From Gnetum montanum (Eukaryota > Streptophyta > Gnetopsida > Gnetales > Gnetaceae), in the NCBI GenBank assembly GCA_015680685.1, contig MNCI01004469.1, forward strand, positions 124,001 through 188,000: a stretch of 64,000 bases of DNA, in the 5' to 3' direction. Both the position numbers and the translations under genes were made by a program. Shown one piece after another: positions 35,379 through 44,868 of the stretch (positions are counted from its first letter, which is position 1; each line of letters begins with the position of its first letter). The notes below the pieces were generated by a model. That model saw only the letters and a list, made by a program, of their open reading frames with translations, searched no databases and was not told the DNA's origin.

Positions 35379-35560
35379 CGCTCCACCGTCGCTGACATCA
35401 CCGTTTACGCCGCCGCCTCCCAGTTTGCTACTTTTTGCCTTTTTACTCATTTTTCACCGAAAATTCACTCAAAAATAATAAAAAAATAGAAATTACTACA
35501 TCTCGGTTTCCCTGTGAACCCCATTCTAGGCATTTATGCCAAATATTCTAGCGTAAACTG

Positions 35561-35965
35561 CCTACGGCCCAGTATGGCCTTAAACTACCACCTCCAGATT
35601 ACATGTGGCCCGGTAAGGCGCTAAACTGCCACTCGTCGCCCAGTAAGGCATTAAACTACCGTCTACGGCCTAGTATGGCCTTAAACTGCCACCCCTAGAT
35701 TACATGTGGCCCGGTAAGGTGCTAAACTGCCACTCGTTGCTCGGTAAGGCATTAAACAACCGCCTATGGCCCGGTATGGCCTTAAACTGCCACCCCCAGA
35801 TTACATGTGGCCCGGTAAGGCACTAAACTATCACTCGTCGCCCGGTTAAGCATTAAACTGCTACCTATGGCCTAGTATGACCTCAAACTTCCACCTCCAG
35901 ATTACATGTGGCATGGTAAGGCGTTAAACTGCAGCCTACGGCCTGGTATGGCCTTAAACTGCCAT
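35561..35965 (+). repeat. 101-bp tandem repeat with TTAAACTGCC motifs, about four copies
   Basis: Copies start at about 35562, 35663, 35764 and 35865 (exact 101-bp period), with a shortened fifth. Each unit holds three to four GGCNTTAAACTGCCA motifs (ATGGCCTTAAACTGCC, AAGGCGCTAAACTGCC, AAGGCATTAAACTACC). Located between the antisense promoter and the sense intron acceptor. Confidence 0.85.
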
Positions 35966-36071
35966 GCGTCTTGGTGTGACGATAATCCACCATGCACGTA
36001 CACATAATTTAAAATGACCAAAGAAACATAGAACATTACCCATTAGCTCATTCCGCTCTCTATTTATTGGC

Positions 36072-36073
36072 AG
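36072..36073 (+). other. Sense intron acceptor of element B
   Basis: CTCTCTATTTATTGGCAG|GAGCAAGC: pyrimidine-rich tract and AG. Element A has AAATTGGTAG|GAGCAAGC. The frame after the site (GASLMD, a TAG nearby, then IIDGPYEKIARK) runs into the RT ORF. Confidence 0.65.
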
Positions 36074-37698
36074 GAGCAAGCCTGATGGATTGCTAGCACT
36101 TAATCGAACCATTAATTATCGATGGACCATATGAAAAAATTGCAAGGAAAGTCAACACGAGCCTCATCCACTTAAGTTCATCAACGGAAGATGTAGTCAT
36201 AGCCTCAACACAGCAAACAATAGACAACTACAAAGGTATGACAAACTCCCTCGACATAGAAGTCAAAAATATCACTGAAGACCTGTTTACCGAAACCCCC
36301 ATCACCATGCCCGATGGGGAAATCAAAATATTAAAATTAAGCACATTACTACAACCAAAATTAGCCAAAGACATTGAGAACGTGCTTAGGGAAAATATGA
36401 AAGCATTCACTTGGTCCTACACAGACATGCCCAGGCTAGACCCTCGAATTGTCCAACACAATATTATCCTTGACCCAAAGTTGAGACCGGTAAAACAAAA
36501 AGCAGGAAAGGTTAAACCTGAGGTGGAATTAGCAGTTCACAATGAGATCACCAAGATTTATCAGGCTGGTTTCATCTGGGCTATTGATTATGCCGAGTGG
36601 GTATCCAACATGGTCATTGTCCCGAAGAAGCATGGAAGCATTCACTTATGCATTGACTTCCAGGATTTAAATGTTGCAACCATAAAATATGATTTTCCTT
36701 TACCTAGCATTGATCAACTTGTTGACTCAACTGTTGGGCATGCACTATTATCTTTCATGGATGGCTTCTCGGGATACAATCAAATACGCATTAACCCGGA
36801 GCATCAGCTTCAGACAACCTTCATGACACCATGGGGAACCTTTTGTTACATGATGATGCCCTTTTGTCTCAAAAATGCTAGGGCCACGTATCAAAGAGTG
36901 ATGACATTTATCTTTAGTGATTACATGTTACACTTGCTCAACGATTACATGGATGACATTGTGGTTAAATCAAAAATAGAGGAACAACATGTACAAGATC
37001 CCGGCTTAGTATTAAAACGTTGTTTAAAGTACGAATTGAGACTTAACCCAAAAAAATGTGTCTTCAGCGTCAAGACAGGAAAAATGCTTGGATTTATAGC
37101 CTTAGAAGCAGGGATACGAGTGGAGCCCGATAAGGTTAAAGCCATAACAAACCTAAAACCACCAGGCAACCTTACCAAACTTCAACGTCTACAAGGTAGA
37201 TTACAGTTTATCAGGAGCTTCATAGAAGAATTGACAGACAAACTAAAACCTATGAACCACCTATTACGCAAAAACATCCATTTTGAATGGACTCCGCAGT
37301 GCCAACAAGCATTCTATAACATTAAAACGACACTTGCCCGATTACCCACGATTTATCCACCCCAAAACGATAAACCGTTTTACATATACCTCGCTACTTT
37401 GGATTCTTCAATCGTGTCTATGCTTTGCCAGAAACAAGATGATGGAACCAAAGTCCCTGTATATTACTTAAGCCATGCATTAGTTGCCCACGAGAAAAGG
37501 TATAACGACGTGGTGAGGTCTTGTTTAGCTTTGGTCTTCTCTTTGAGAAAGTGGCGACATTACCTCTTCCGCAACCAAGTTAATATAATTTGCAAGGATA
37601 ATATTCTAAGGGCCATAACAGGAAACATTTACGAATCAAGTCGGATAGCCCGCTGGAAAGCCATGATAGCAGAGTTTGACTTGCGTTACATAGCATAA
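36074..37698 (+). CDS. Element B reverse transcriptase and degenerate RNase H
   Basis: The downstream exon of pol. Open from 36238 to 37698 (486 codons); the same frame extends back to the acceptor with one TAG near 36096. RT copies the genomic RNA to cDNA. Visible motifs: EWVSNMVIVPKKHGSIHLCI, DFPLPSIDQLVDSTVGH, SFMDGFSGYNQIRI, TPWGTFCYMMMPF, and the catalytic YMDD at 36946-36957. The first RNase H follows (YIYLATLDSSIVSM ... VYYLSHAL ... RKWRHYLF), with the usual catalytic residues eroded, as expected in Tat elements that use a second RNase H. Ends at a TAA at 37698. Confidence 0.85.
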
Positions 37699-37731
37699 TC
37701 ATCAGTTAAGGGTCAAGCCATAGCAAGTCAA

Positions 37732-38388
37732 GTGGCCACGTCACCAACGCACGATCAAGCGATAATAGAGCCAGAATTCCCAGATGAGGATATAAGCCCA
37801 ATAGACATAGTGCCCAATGACTACGATGCCATTATAAACTTTGATGGAGCATCCACCTCTCGAGGGGGAAGTGCAGCCACTGTCATCACCTATCCCTCCG
37901 AGGAGATCCGACCCTTTGCTTATCATTTCAACTTTCATTGTACCAACAACATAGCAGAGTACAAAGGTCTCCTTAGAGGTCTTGTGGCAGGACTGGCTTT
38001 AGACATCACGCAGCTTGTAGTTAGAGGTGACTCTCAACTAGTCCTAAACCAAGTCACAAATGTCTATACATGTAAAGCCCAACACTTACAACCATAATGC
38101 GACTTGGCAAAACACCTAATGAGGCGATTCGAAAACATCGATGTGCAACACGTTTCTAGAAATGATAACATCATCGTAGACGCGTTAGCCACATTAGCAT
38201 TAAACATATCACCGAACATGTTCCATGTATTATTGAGCTCCGTAACCAGTTGTGCCGAACCAATAACCGATACCCTTGACATGTTGTCGATCGCATCTAT
38301 TAGTACAACACACGTGATAGAATGGTATGATGAAATAAAAGAATACCTTCTACATGGCGAGACACCACAACATCTAACAAATGCATAA
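37732..38388 (+). pseudogene. Element B second, archaeal-type RNase H
   Basis: Continues the RT frame after one stop. Reads AIINFDGASTSRGGSAATVI, NNIAEYKGLLRGLVAGL and VVRGDSQLVLNQV, with the catalytic D-E-D pattern of archaeal-type RNase H (FDG, AEY, GDS), then a stop at about 38097 and the last helix region DVQHVSRN and VDALATLALN. A second RNase H between RT-RNase H and integrase is diagnostic for the Tat lineage (Ogre, Retand, Grande). It would remove RNA from the hybrid during cDNA synthesis. Two stops break it. Confidence 0.8.
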
Positions 38389-38391
38389 AAG

Positions 38392-39558
38392 GATGCAGTA
38401 CGAAAACGTTCTAAGTAGTATACCCTGGTAGGGGACACATTGTGTCATAGATCCTATGAAGGCATATTGCTAACGTGCATTGGAAGTACCGATGCCCAGA
38501 CCATTGTCGAACAAGTACACGACTGACTATGCAGAGGACATATAGCATCAAAAGCCATGGCAGCAAAGATCAGACGCTTAGGCTACTATTGGACACACAT
38601 GGAATACGACTGTCTCTCCAAGGTCAAAACATGTAGTACTTGTCAAAAACATAGCAATCTAATACATGTCCCACCAAATGAGTTGCATACAGTGCAAATC
38701 ACGTGGCCCTTTCAAAAGTGGGGATTGGACCTTATCGGTCGGATAACACCCTCGTCTTCTGCAGGGCATAGTTTTATTATAACCGTGAAAAAATATTTCA
38801 TGAAGTGGGTAGAAGCTGCTCCCCTTCAAAAAACTACGTCTATACATGTATGCAATTTTAGTCTTGAAAACATTGTAACCCATTTCGGCATTCCCATGAC
38901 AATCATCATTGACAACGGGCCACAATTTAGCAATGCCGAGACCAAAACCTTTTGTGAAAGTCTAGGGATCAAACACTCGTTTTCATCTCCTTACTATCTT
39001 CAGAGCAATGGGCAAGCAGATACGACGAACAAAATGATTATTACAATACTCAAAAAGATGCTCACCCAAAGCAAGCGAAGATGGTATGAACAATTGGTAT
39101 ACGCATTGTGGGCATACCGTACTACACATCGAAATTCAACAGGTAAGACACCATATAGTCTTGTTTACGGTTCAGAAGTTTTTTTACCTTTGGAATTACA
39201 GGTACCATCTTTAAGGATCACACTTTCTGGACTCCTCGATGATGGGCAGAACAATGATCTGCGCATCATTGACCTGGACTCGGTGGAGGAAGAACGCATA
39301 CGTTCACTCGATCAGATCAAATGGTATAAAAAAAAACAACAATGACATCAGCACAACATCCATAAGTGCCCCATCAAAGAGGGTGACCTTATACTTAAGG
39401 CAGTTTGAGAACACTCAGACAAATTCTCAGCCAACTGGGAAGGGCCTTACTTTGTCATTAAAGCATTTGACAACGGAGCATTTAAGCTCGCAGATATGGA
39501 AGGAAATGAACTCGCTAATCCAACCAATCACTTGTTCCTAAAACCGTTCTACATTTGA
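38392..39558 (+). pseudogene. Element B integrase
   Basis: After stops at 38386 and near 38415 and 38525 the main frame 38557-39345 is open. Zinc-binding part: H...H upstream of RRLGYYWTHMEYDC, then CSTCQKH. Core: WGLDLIGRITPSS (first Asp), IIIDNGPQFSN (second Asp), SPYYLQSNGQADTTNK, where the catalytic Glu of NGQAE is Asp. C-terminal GPY/F-like part: SANWEGPYFVIKAF at about 39430, after a TGA at 39345; TGA at 39558 ends it. It would insert the cDNA. No chromodomain seen. The Glu to Asp change alone may have inactivated it. Confidence 0.8.
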
Positions 39559-39574
39559 GTACAAGCTCAGGTAC

Positions 39575-39925
39575 ATGGGAGTCCTGGGATCATGACTATA
39601 AACTGATACCACAGCTCGTCCTGGGATCACGACTTAAAACTGATACCGGAACTTGTCCTGGCAGCATGACGATAAACTGATACCACACAGTGTCTACAAT
39701 GATGATAAACTAGCACCTGTTCGGCATGACAGTAAGCTGCCACCGTCACATCCACCAGAGTCCGCTAAGACTACAAACTAGTTTGCCTCTTCACGGTCCG
39801 CTAAGACTAGAAACTGGCAATGCAACGTCCGCCACGACGCTAAAAGGGAAATGTCCAACAGGTTACAACATAAAACTAACCCATGACAGTCCACCAAGAC
39901 TATAAACTGGCAAGTTCATCTCTGG
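39575..39925 (+). repeat. TAAACTGATACC and TAAACTGG repeats after integrase, element B
   Basis: Four copies of CATGAC-x-(A)TAAACTGATACC at about 39592-39690, then CGCTAAGACTANAAACTGG at 39760-39910. Same place and theme as the 38-bp repeat of element A. Confidence 0.7.
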
Positions 39926-40955
39926 TTCCTCAATCCACCGCCACATTCAAGCTTCATCACTGCATCGCTCACCATCAGAAGATCCTACCAATGCTGCTGC
40001 CATTGACATATAGTGCCTGAAATATCATTTAGCATCTTTGTTCCATCTATAGCTATGTAAGTCTAAGCTCACTTATTCGCTCACGATTTTCTTGTCTCCT
40101 TGGAGTTATGTTTGTAGGATGACATCCAGAGGTTTTCGCACAAGAATGCACTTCATCACAAGCAGCAATATGGGACACTGTTCACAGCACACATGGCAAG
40201 ACTAAATCGAAACCATTCGTTAGTACACCCCCATCTCCCGATACATTCTCTATCCGTTCACCGACACACTCTACTCAGACACACTTTGGGTACACCCAGT
40301 ACATTCAAAAATTTGAGCACGTTGTTGCATACTGTAACACTTTGAAGCAGCTGTAACACACAACATAGAACTTGAGCATGAGTACAAAATTAAAGCAAAG
40401 TTTCTTTCAAAAAAAATGACCTCTGGCACTTTCCATACAAGCCCTAGGAGGGAAGGCAGTTGTCTTGAAACCAAGTACTCATGCCAAAAATAATTTGGAA
40501 ATCGACAATTACATGGCTTTGGCTCCCCGCCAATAGGTTCCCCCTAAACACTAAACAAGGGTCCTGTTCCTCCAAAGAATGTAACACATCCTCCTGTGAT
40601 TTTGGTCTTGCCAACAAGTTCTCTTGAACACTACCCAAGAGTCTTGTTCCGCCAAAGAACACACATCTCATGTTTGGATTCCGAGTTTGCTAATTAATGG
40701 CTATTGACAAGGATTAGCATGACACACACTAGAGCATCCCCTTTTCCCAGCACAATCCCTGGGATCAGTTATCAATCCCCGCAATCTCCACGACCCCCTC
40801 AAATACAAATTTCACTTCCCTAAATCCCATGTACTACTGCACACGGTGCGATGAAATCTAGTCAAGTGGCAGCGGGCAATGTCTTTATCAAGCTGCTTGT
40901 GGTGTTTTGCATTTCTTTGTCGACGCTTCTTAGGTTGATTCCTCCAAGCGTCAAC
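39926..40955 (+). other. Element B 3' untranslated region
   Basis: No protein motif found. Its last 500 bp are similar to element A 54890-55400 (GGTGCGATGA, TTCTTTGTCGAC), so this is shared 3' element sequence, perhaps for packaging or PPT use. Confidence 0.5.
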
Positions 40956-40968
40956 AAAGAGGGGCCAA
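40956..40968 (+). other. Element B polypurine tract
   Basis: AAAGAGGGGCCAA directly before the 3' LTR. Element A has AAAGATGGGCCAA at 55403-55415. Confidence 0.75.
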
Positions 40969-42195
40969 TGAAACACCACAAAATTTGGAGCTTAGTACTT
41001 GTCCAACACCAAGCAGGTCCCTAGGACCCCCAGACGACCATAGCTACATTTGGTGTCAAACATGGCAACTTCGGAGATCAGATGCTTAATTTTTACTACG
41101 TATGTAGTTCCGGCATATACGCCCAGCGTATACGCCGAAGTGTACATTCCTAGAGTATACGATCAAATGCTCAGCGTATACGCCCAGTGTGTATGCTCAA
41201 ATTCATAGCGTATACGCCCAGCGTACATGCCTCACATGTAGGCTCAACAGGTATAATAGATGCAGACGTCCAGCATGAAACCTCCAAAGATGACATGAAA
41301 ATAGCACTATAGACCAAGATTTGGCACAAGGCAGCAACCATCAGCATATATGCCCTAGGGTATATGGCCAGCACATCAACGTATACACCCAGCATCCACC
41401 AGCGTATACGCCAGCGTCCACGACATCTACGCCCAGGTTCGCATACGCCCAGCATCCATCAGCGTATACGCCAACATTCATTAGCGTATACACCCAACGT
41501 ATATGCCCACCAAATGTAACATATTGTACACTTGTAAATATTACGCTTTTGCACCCGGTCAACATGCCATGTGTCTCCCAACCCGAGTCTAGCATCAAAA
41601 CCTTGTATAAAAGCCCAAATTTTTATGACACCCAGAGGGTTGGTAAATTCCCAAAGCACACTAGAGAACAGAGACGCTGAGAACTAGAGCACAAAACCTT
41701 TTACGCTGGACAACCCTATACACTATGCATACAACCTCTATGTTGTGCTTACAGTGTGAACCAACCGCAATCGTCGTTGCACCCACCGGGGCTTTCGTCC
41801 ACCTTGTGTTCCACTCACAACTGCGTTAGACCGATGCATTGTACTTTCATTCTGTAATTCCATTGTTACATTTTCTTCCCATAATCATTTACATTTTGCA
41901 TTAATTTTTGTACATATTTTGTTTATGCCTATTTACATTTACGCTCTGTTTGCATTGGTTACATTGTTTACGCTCTGTTTACACCCGCTACATCGTTTAT
42001 GTATAACCCAGCATATAGCACTTCGGTGTACGTTAGGGAAAATCCTTGTCTGATCCGCATGCGGACCACCCAAGGTGCTCTACCTTTGCTCATTCCAGCT
42101 CGCCCTCAGGCGAAGGTAGGGTCTTCTGTGTGCGTCCTGCAATCCCACAATCTCTGTTTCCTTCTAGCCAGGGGCCAATGATTTCGGGTGGTACA
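40969..42195 (+). repeat. Element B 3' LTR
   Basis: 1227 bp, TGAAACACCACAAAAT to TGGTACA, then CCACA target duplication. Palindrome array at 41110-41515, TATA at 41606-41613. Clearly the partner of the 5' LTR but diverged by many transitions and array deletions, so the insertion is not recent. Confidence 0.88.
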
Positions 42196-42200
42196 CCACA

Positions 42201-43092
42201 CTCATGCTAAGGCCTGATCCCACAACTCACGCTATTATTGCCAAGTGGCTCACGCTGGGAGGGATCATGCTAGGACTATCCCAGAAAAACCATGCCATCT
42301 CTCCCCAACACTCACGTTGTTTTCCTATATTCTAGTTCATGCTGGGAACTAGCGACTCACGCTATAGGGGATCAGGGTTGGTCCCTGGAACCCATGATGC
42401 CTACCTCATGTAGAACCCTTATCTTGTGCTCACGCTACCTAAGAACACTAGTGGTCATGCTACACAAAAGAAAGGAAATTGACACTACCTAGGAAATGTA
42501 GCAGTAACATTGGAAATCTTCCTAATAGCCTGGTAGTCATGGTACCAACACAAAAACACATAGAAGAACAAGCGTTCCCTATAATGCAAGCCTTCTTGGA
42601 CCACACTCACTTTGGCCCTTTTCATTGCCCACACTCATGCTTGCCATTTCCTGGCCTAAAGCCTAAGAAGGCTAAGAAACCCTATGGCCTAGGATGCCCG
42701 AAAAAGCTAAGAAATCCTACAGCCTAGGAAGCCTCAAAAGCTTGAAAACCCAGCTCACACTACCCTAGAACTTGCAGTTCATGCTGCCCTGGAACCTTTG
42801 CCCTATTTTCACGTTGCCAAAGACTTGGTGATCATGCTGAAAATCCCCCACCCATGGTGCATCTCACGCTACTAAAAAAACTAAAACCTTCCCCTCCTAT
42901 AACTCGACTCACGCTCCCAATCACATCTATAATCACTCATGCTCATTCCAAATGCCATAAAAAATCAAGAATAGTGAGCCAAAACAACCCAAAATCGTAG
43001 CCCCAAAAACCCATAATTGCAGTGACAAAAAATTCTATCCTAGGTAACGCTTTCCAAAAAATGGCAAAGAAAAGCAAGAAAAAAAATCTACC
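42201..43092 (-). repeat. Element A antisense intron 1 with CACGCTG motifs
   Basis: Resumes element A after element B. Carries about 20 forms of CTCACGCTG (42218-42365 and 42740-42945), equivalent in position to the GCGTATACGC array of element B intron 1. No coding seen. Confidence 0.65.
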
Positions 43093-43224
43093 TATGCAGG
43101 GTCCTATCCCATGATGGAATCTTGGTTTGGGGGAGATGCTAGAGAAGCTCTTCACTCTCCTCCACAAATGTTAGATCTGCCAGCCTCTTACCTTTGTCTC
43201 ACATTTCCTTTCCTTTGCCCTTGT

Positions 43225-43300
43225 CCTTCATGGTTGCCTTGCTCACGCTGCACTCCTAGCTCACGCTGCAGTCCAAGAACTCACGCTAGCACAAAACCCC
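43225..43300 (-). repeat. CACGCTGCA motifs in the element A antisense leader
   Basis: Three clean copies of CTCACGCTGCA or CTCACGCTAGC (43241, 43260, 43280) immediately downstream of the antisense TATA. Confidence 0.65.
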
Positions 43301-43321
43301 CTCCCTTCACTTCAAAACCCC

Positions 43322-43329
43322 CTTTTAAA
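43322..43329 (-). promoter_or_regulatory. TATA-like box of the element A antisense gene
   Basis: Minus strand ATTTAAAAGGGGGTTTTGAAG, aligned with the B box CTATAAAAATGGGGGGAAGC. Slightly degraded from TATAAAA. Confidence 0.5.
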
Positions 43330-43334
43330 TCCAA

Positions 43335-43533
43335 AACATTCTATTTTATTTCCAATTATTTTATTTTATTTTATTTTATTTGCATTTCACCATGTTTAAA
43401 ATTTGTTTGCACTTATGTCATCTTTGTTTTATGTTAGCCCATATTCCTCATTATTCCAGCCTTTGGAGATGAAGCCAAAGAAAGTTATTATTATGCAAAG
43501 GAAGGGATGAAAATTTAAAATCAACAGAAAAAA

Positions 43534-43576
<43 letters not shown>

Positions 43577-43580
43577 CATT
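43335..43580 (+). repeat. TTTTA and TA microsatellites
   Basis: TTTTATTTTATTTTATT near 43350-43380 and a (TA)n run at about 43545-43573 preceded by CATA units. Inside the sense intron of element A, between antisense promoter and RT. Confidence 0.8.
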
Positions 43581-43840
43581 TAAAAAATCCATAAAATTTT
43601 AAAGCCTCATAAACTTATTGTTCACAAAAAAATTTTAAAATCAAAATACTACATACAATCATTCATAATGACAAGTTAACATGAATATCACTGGCCCAGT
43701 ACAACCTAAGACTGCCATGAAAATCATTATGTTTTACAATTTCATTAGTACATAAATTAGTTATCCAATGCACCTTTACATTTAAGTTACTCCTTCTTCA
43801 AGCAAGAGTCACTCACTTTGCTCCTAGTTTAAATTGGTAG

Positions 43841-44287
43841 GAGCAAGCACATGGCCACCAAGAATATCCTCTTAACATTGTCTCTTAGTGGACCATATGG
43901 GAATGTTAAAAGGGTAATCAATCCAGAATCCTTGGATTTGGACCCATACGCTTATCCTAACTTAGTAGCTTTTACTTAGGAAATATCAGGCTGGCCTAAA
44001 AATGTGGCCAAGACTTTAGATGTAGAGGCTGATAATGTCACCAAAGATCCTCTTGTTGAGATCCCCATTAGTACATCTGATTTTGAAAATAGAACATTAA
44101 AATAAAGCACCCTAATAGACTCACAGCTTGTCAACAATATCACTCAAATACTGAAAGACAATGTCAAAAAATTTTCATGGTCATATACTAACATGCCAGG
44201 ATTAGACCCCCAAATTATCCAACACAATATCATCCTTGATGAAAAAATTAAACCAATAAAACAAAAAGCATGAAAAGTTAGACATGA
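43841..44287 (+). pseudogene. Element A RT, N-terminal part
   Basis: Begins at the intron acceptor TTGGTAG|GAGCAAGC (AG at 43839-43840). Frameshifts, then about 44010-44280 aligns with element B 36250-36510 (NVTKDPLVEIPIST; FSWSYTNMPGLDPQIIQHNI). Cut by element C after GTTAGACATGA; the RT resumes at 50635 (GGTGGCTTTAGCAATC). Junction matches B exactly once C and one target copy are removed. Confidence 0.75.
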
Positions 44288-44868
44288 TGTAACAACATTT
44301 CCCCAAAGTTTCCAGGCACCCTAAGGAATTCATGAAGATCCAATGGATCTGGGTGGAAGACTTGGGGAATACACCTCAAGCAAGAAAGCATCTCATGAGT
44401 GAGTGAAAGAAAAAGCACAACTTCTTAATGTACATTACCACACACCTCATTGAGGGTAACCAAACTACAAAATGAGGACCAAGAAAATAAGAACACATAC
44501 AACCTTGTAGACCACATTGGTGGAAGGCGAGATGATGCACCTACAAGGGAAGGTGCTCACCCCTAGATCCCTCATGATCTGGTACAATGTGTGGCCTGGC
44601 ACTGCACCAAAACTACCCAATCTTGGCTTCCTACATATCTACAACCGCTGTAGAATTAGGGCCATGTAGTTGTTTGCCGAGAAAATGGGAATAAAGAGGA
44701 CTTAGAAGAGAGTGCAATAGGAGGGTGTCCTATTGCTAGCTTGCTACCACCAAGCTGGGGTGGGTTTTGTAACACTTTAAAGCCACCTGAGGGAACCTTA
44801 GAGTGTTCCATGGTCCCTGAACCATGGGGAGAGCCCAAGAGAACCACCACTTTGGGACATCTCTCACA
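44288..44868 (-). repeat. Element C 3' LTR
   Basis: 581 bp, similar to the 5' LTR at 50047-50629 throughout (shared AAGGAATTCA-GAAGATCCAAT, TGAGTGAGTG, CCTATTGCTAGCTTG). Confidence 0.82.

Larger units (their letters stand above)
24143..42195 (+). mobile_element. Element B: Tat/Ogre-like Ty3/gypsy retrotransposon, best preserved copy
   Basis: 18,053 bp, flanked by an exact target duplication CCACA (24138-24142 and 42196-42200). LTRs 24143-25495 and 40969-42195, primer site 25501-25516, PPT 40956-40968. Order: leader array, gag-protease (26138-30251), sense intron with antisense gene (30803-35345), RT and degenerate RNase H (36074-37698), archaeal-type RNase H (37732-38388), integrase (to 39558), repeat-rich 3' region. 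It is related to element A across the whole internal part but has a different LTR motif (GCGTATACGC, not CACGCTG). RT is open for 486 codons. It landed in intron 1 of A's antisense gene. Confidence 0.92.
19950..43300 (-). pseudogene. Antisense spliced accessory gene of element A (FCP1/NIF-like + transposon-protein-like + coiled coil)
   Basis: Minus-strand gene inside the sense intron of A, interrupted in its intron 1 by element B. Proposed exons: 1, about 43300-43092; 2, 23716-23220; 3, 23129-22858; 4, 22758-21716; 5, 21599-about 21343; 6, 21242-21033; 7, 20945-20167; 8, 20030-19950 with TGA stop. Clear sites include donors CAG|GTATGC, ATG|GTAAGTAAC, CTAG|GTATGC and acceptors CCTATGCAG|GCC, TTACAATAG|TC, ACTTGCAG|GTG, GTTATAG|GG. 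Exons 2-3 encode an FCP1/NIF-like fold: VVELVGVL, FLSFILQTFSVVIWSH, NTLFLAFCVHTLFHNPP, NDDGGLALACIVLE. The catalytic Asp residues are missing. Exon 4 has VRGVKVCFHLNIEFLSDLFGLP, cited here only as FLSDLFGLP, resembling transposon-protein domains. Exon 7 is a predicted coiled coil. The exon 4/5 junction is the weakest (GA microsatellite). Stops in exons 1, 4, 5, 6 and 7 make it a pseudogene. Confidence 0.72.

Noticed and set aside
38557-39558. Chromodomain at the integrase C-terminus
   Set aside because: The tail ends soon after the GPY-like block with no aromatic-cage motif; Tat and Athila elements lack chromodomains.
39600-40955. Envelope-like ORF between integrase and 3' LTR in A or B
   Set aside because: No frame of useful length, no signal peptide or membrane segment seen; the region is repeats and untranslated sequence.
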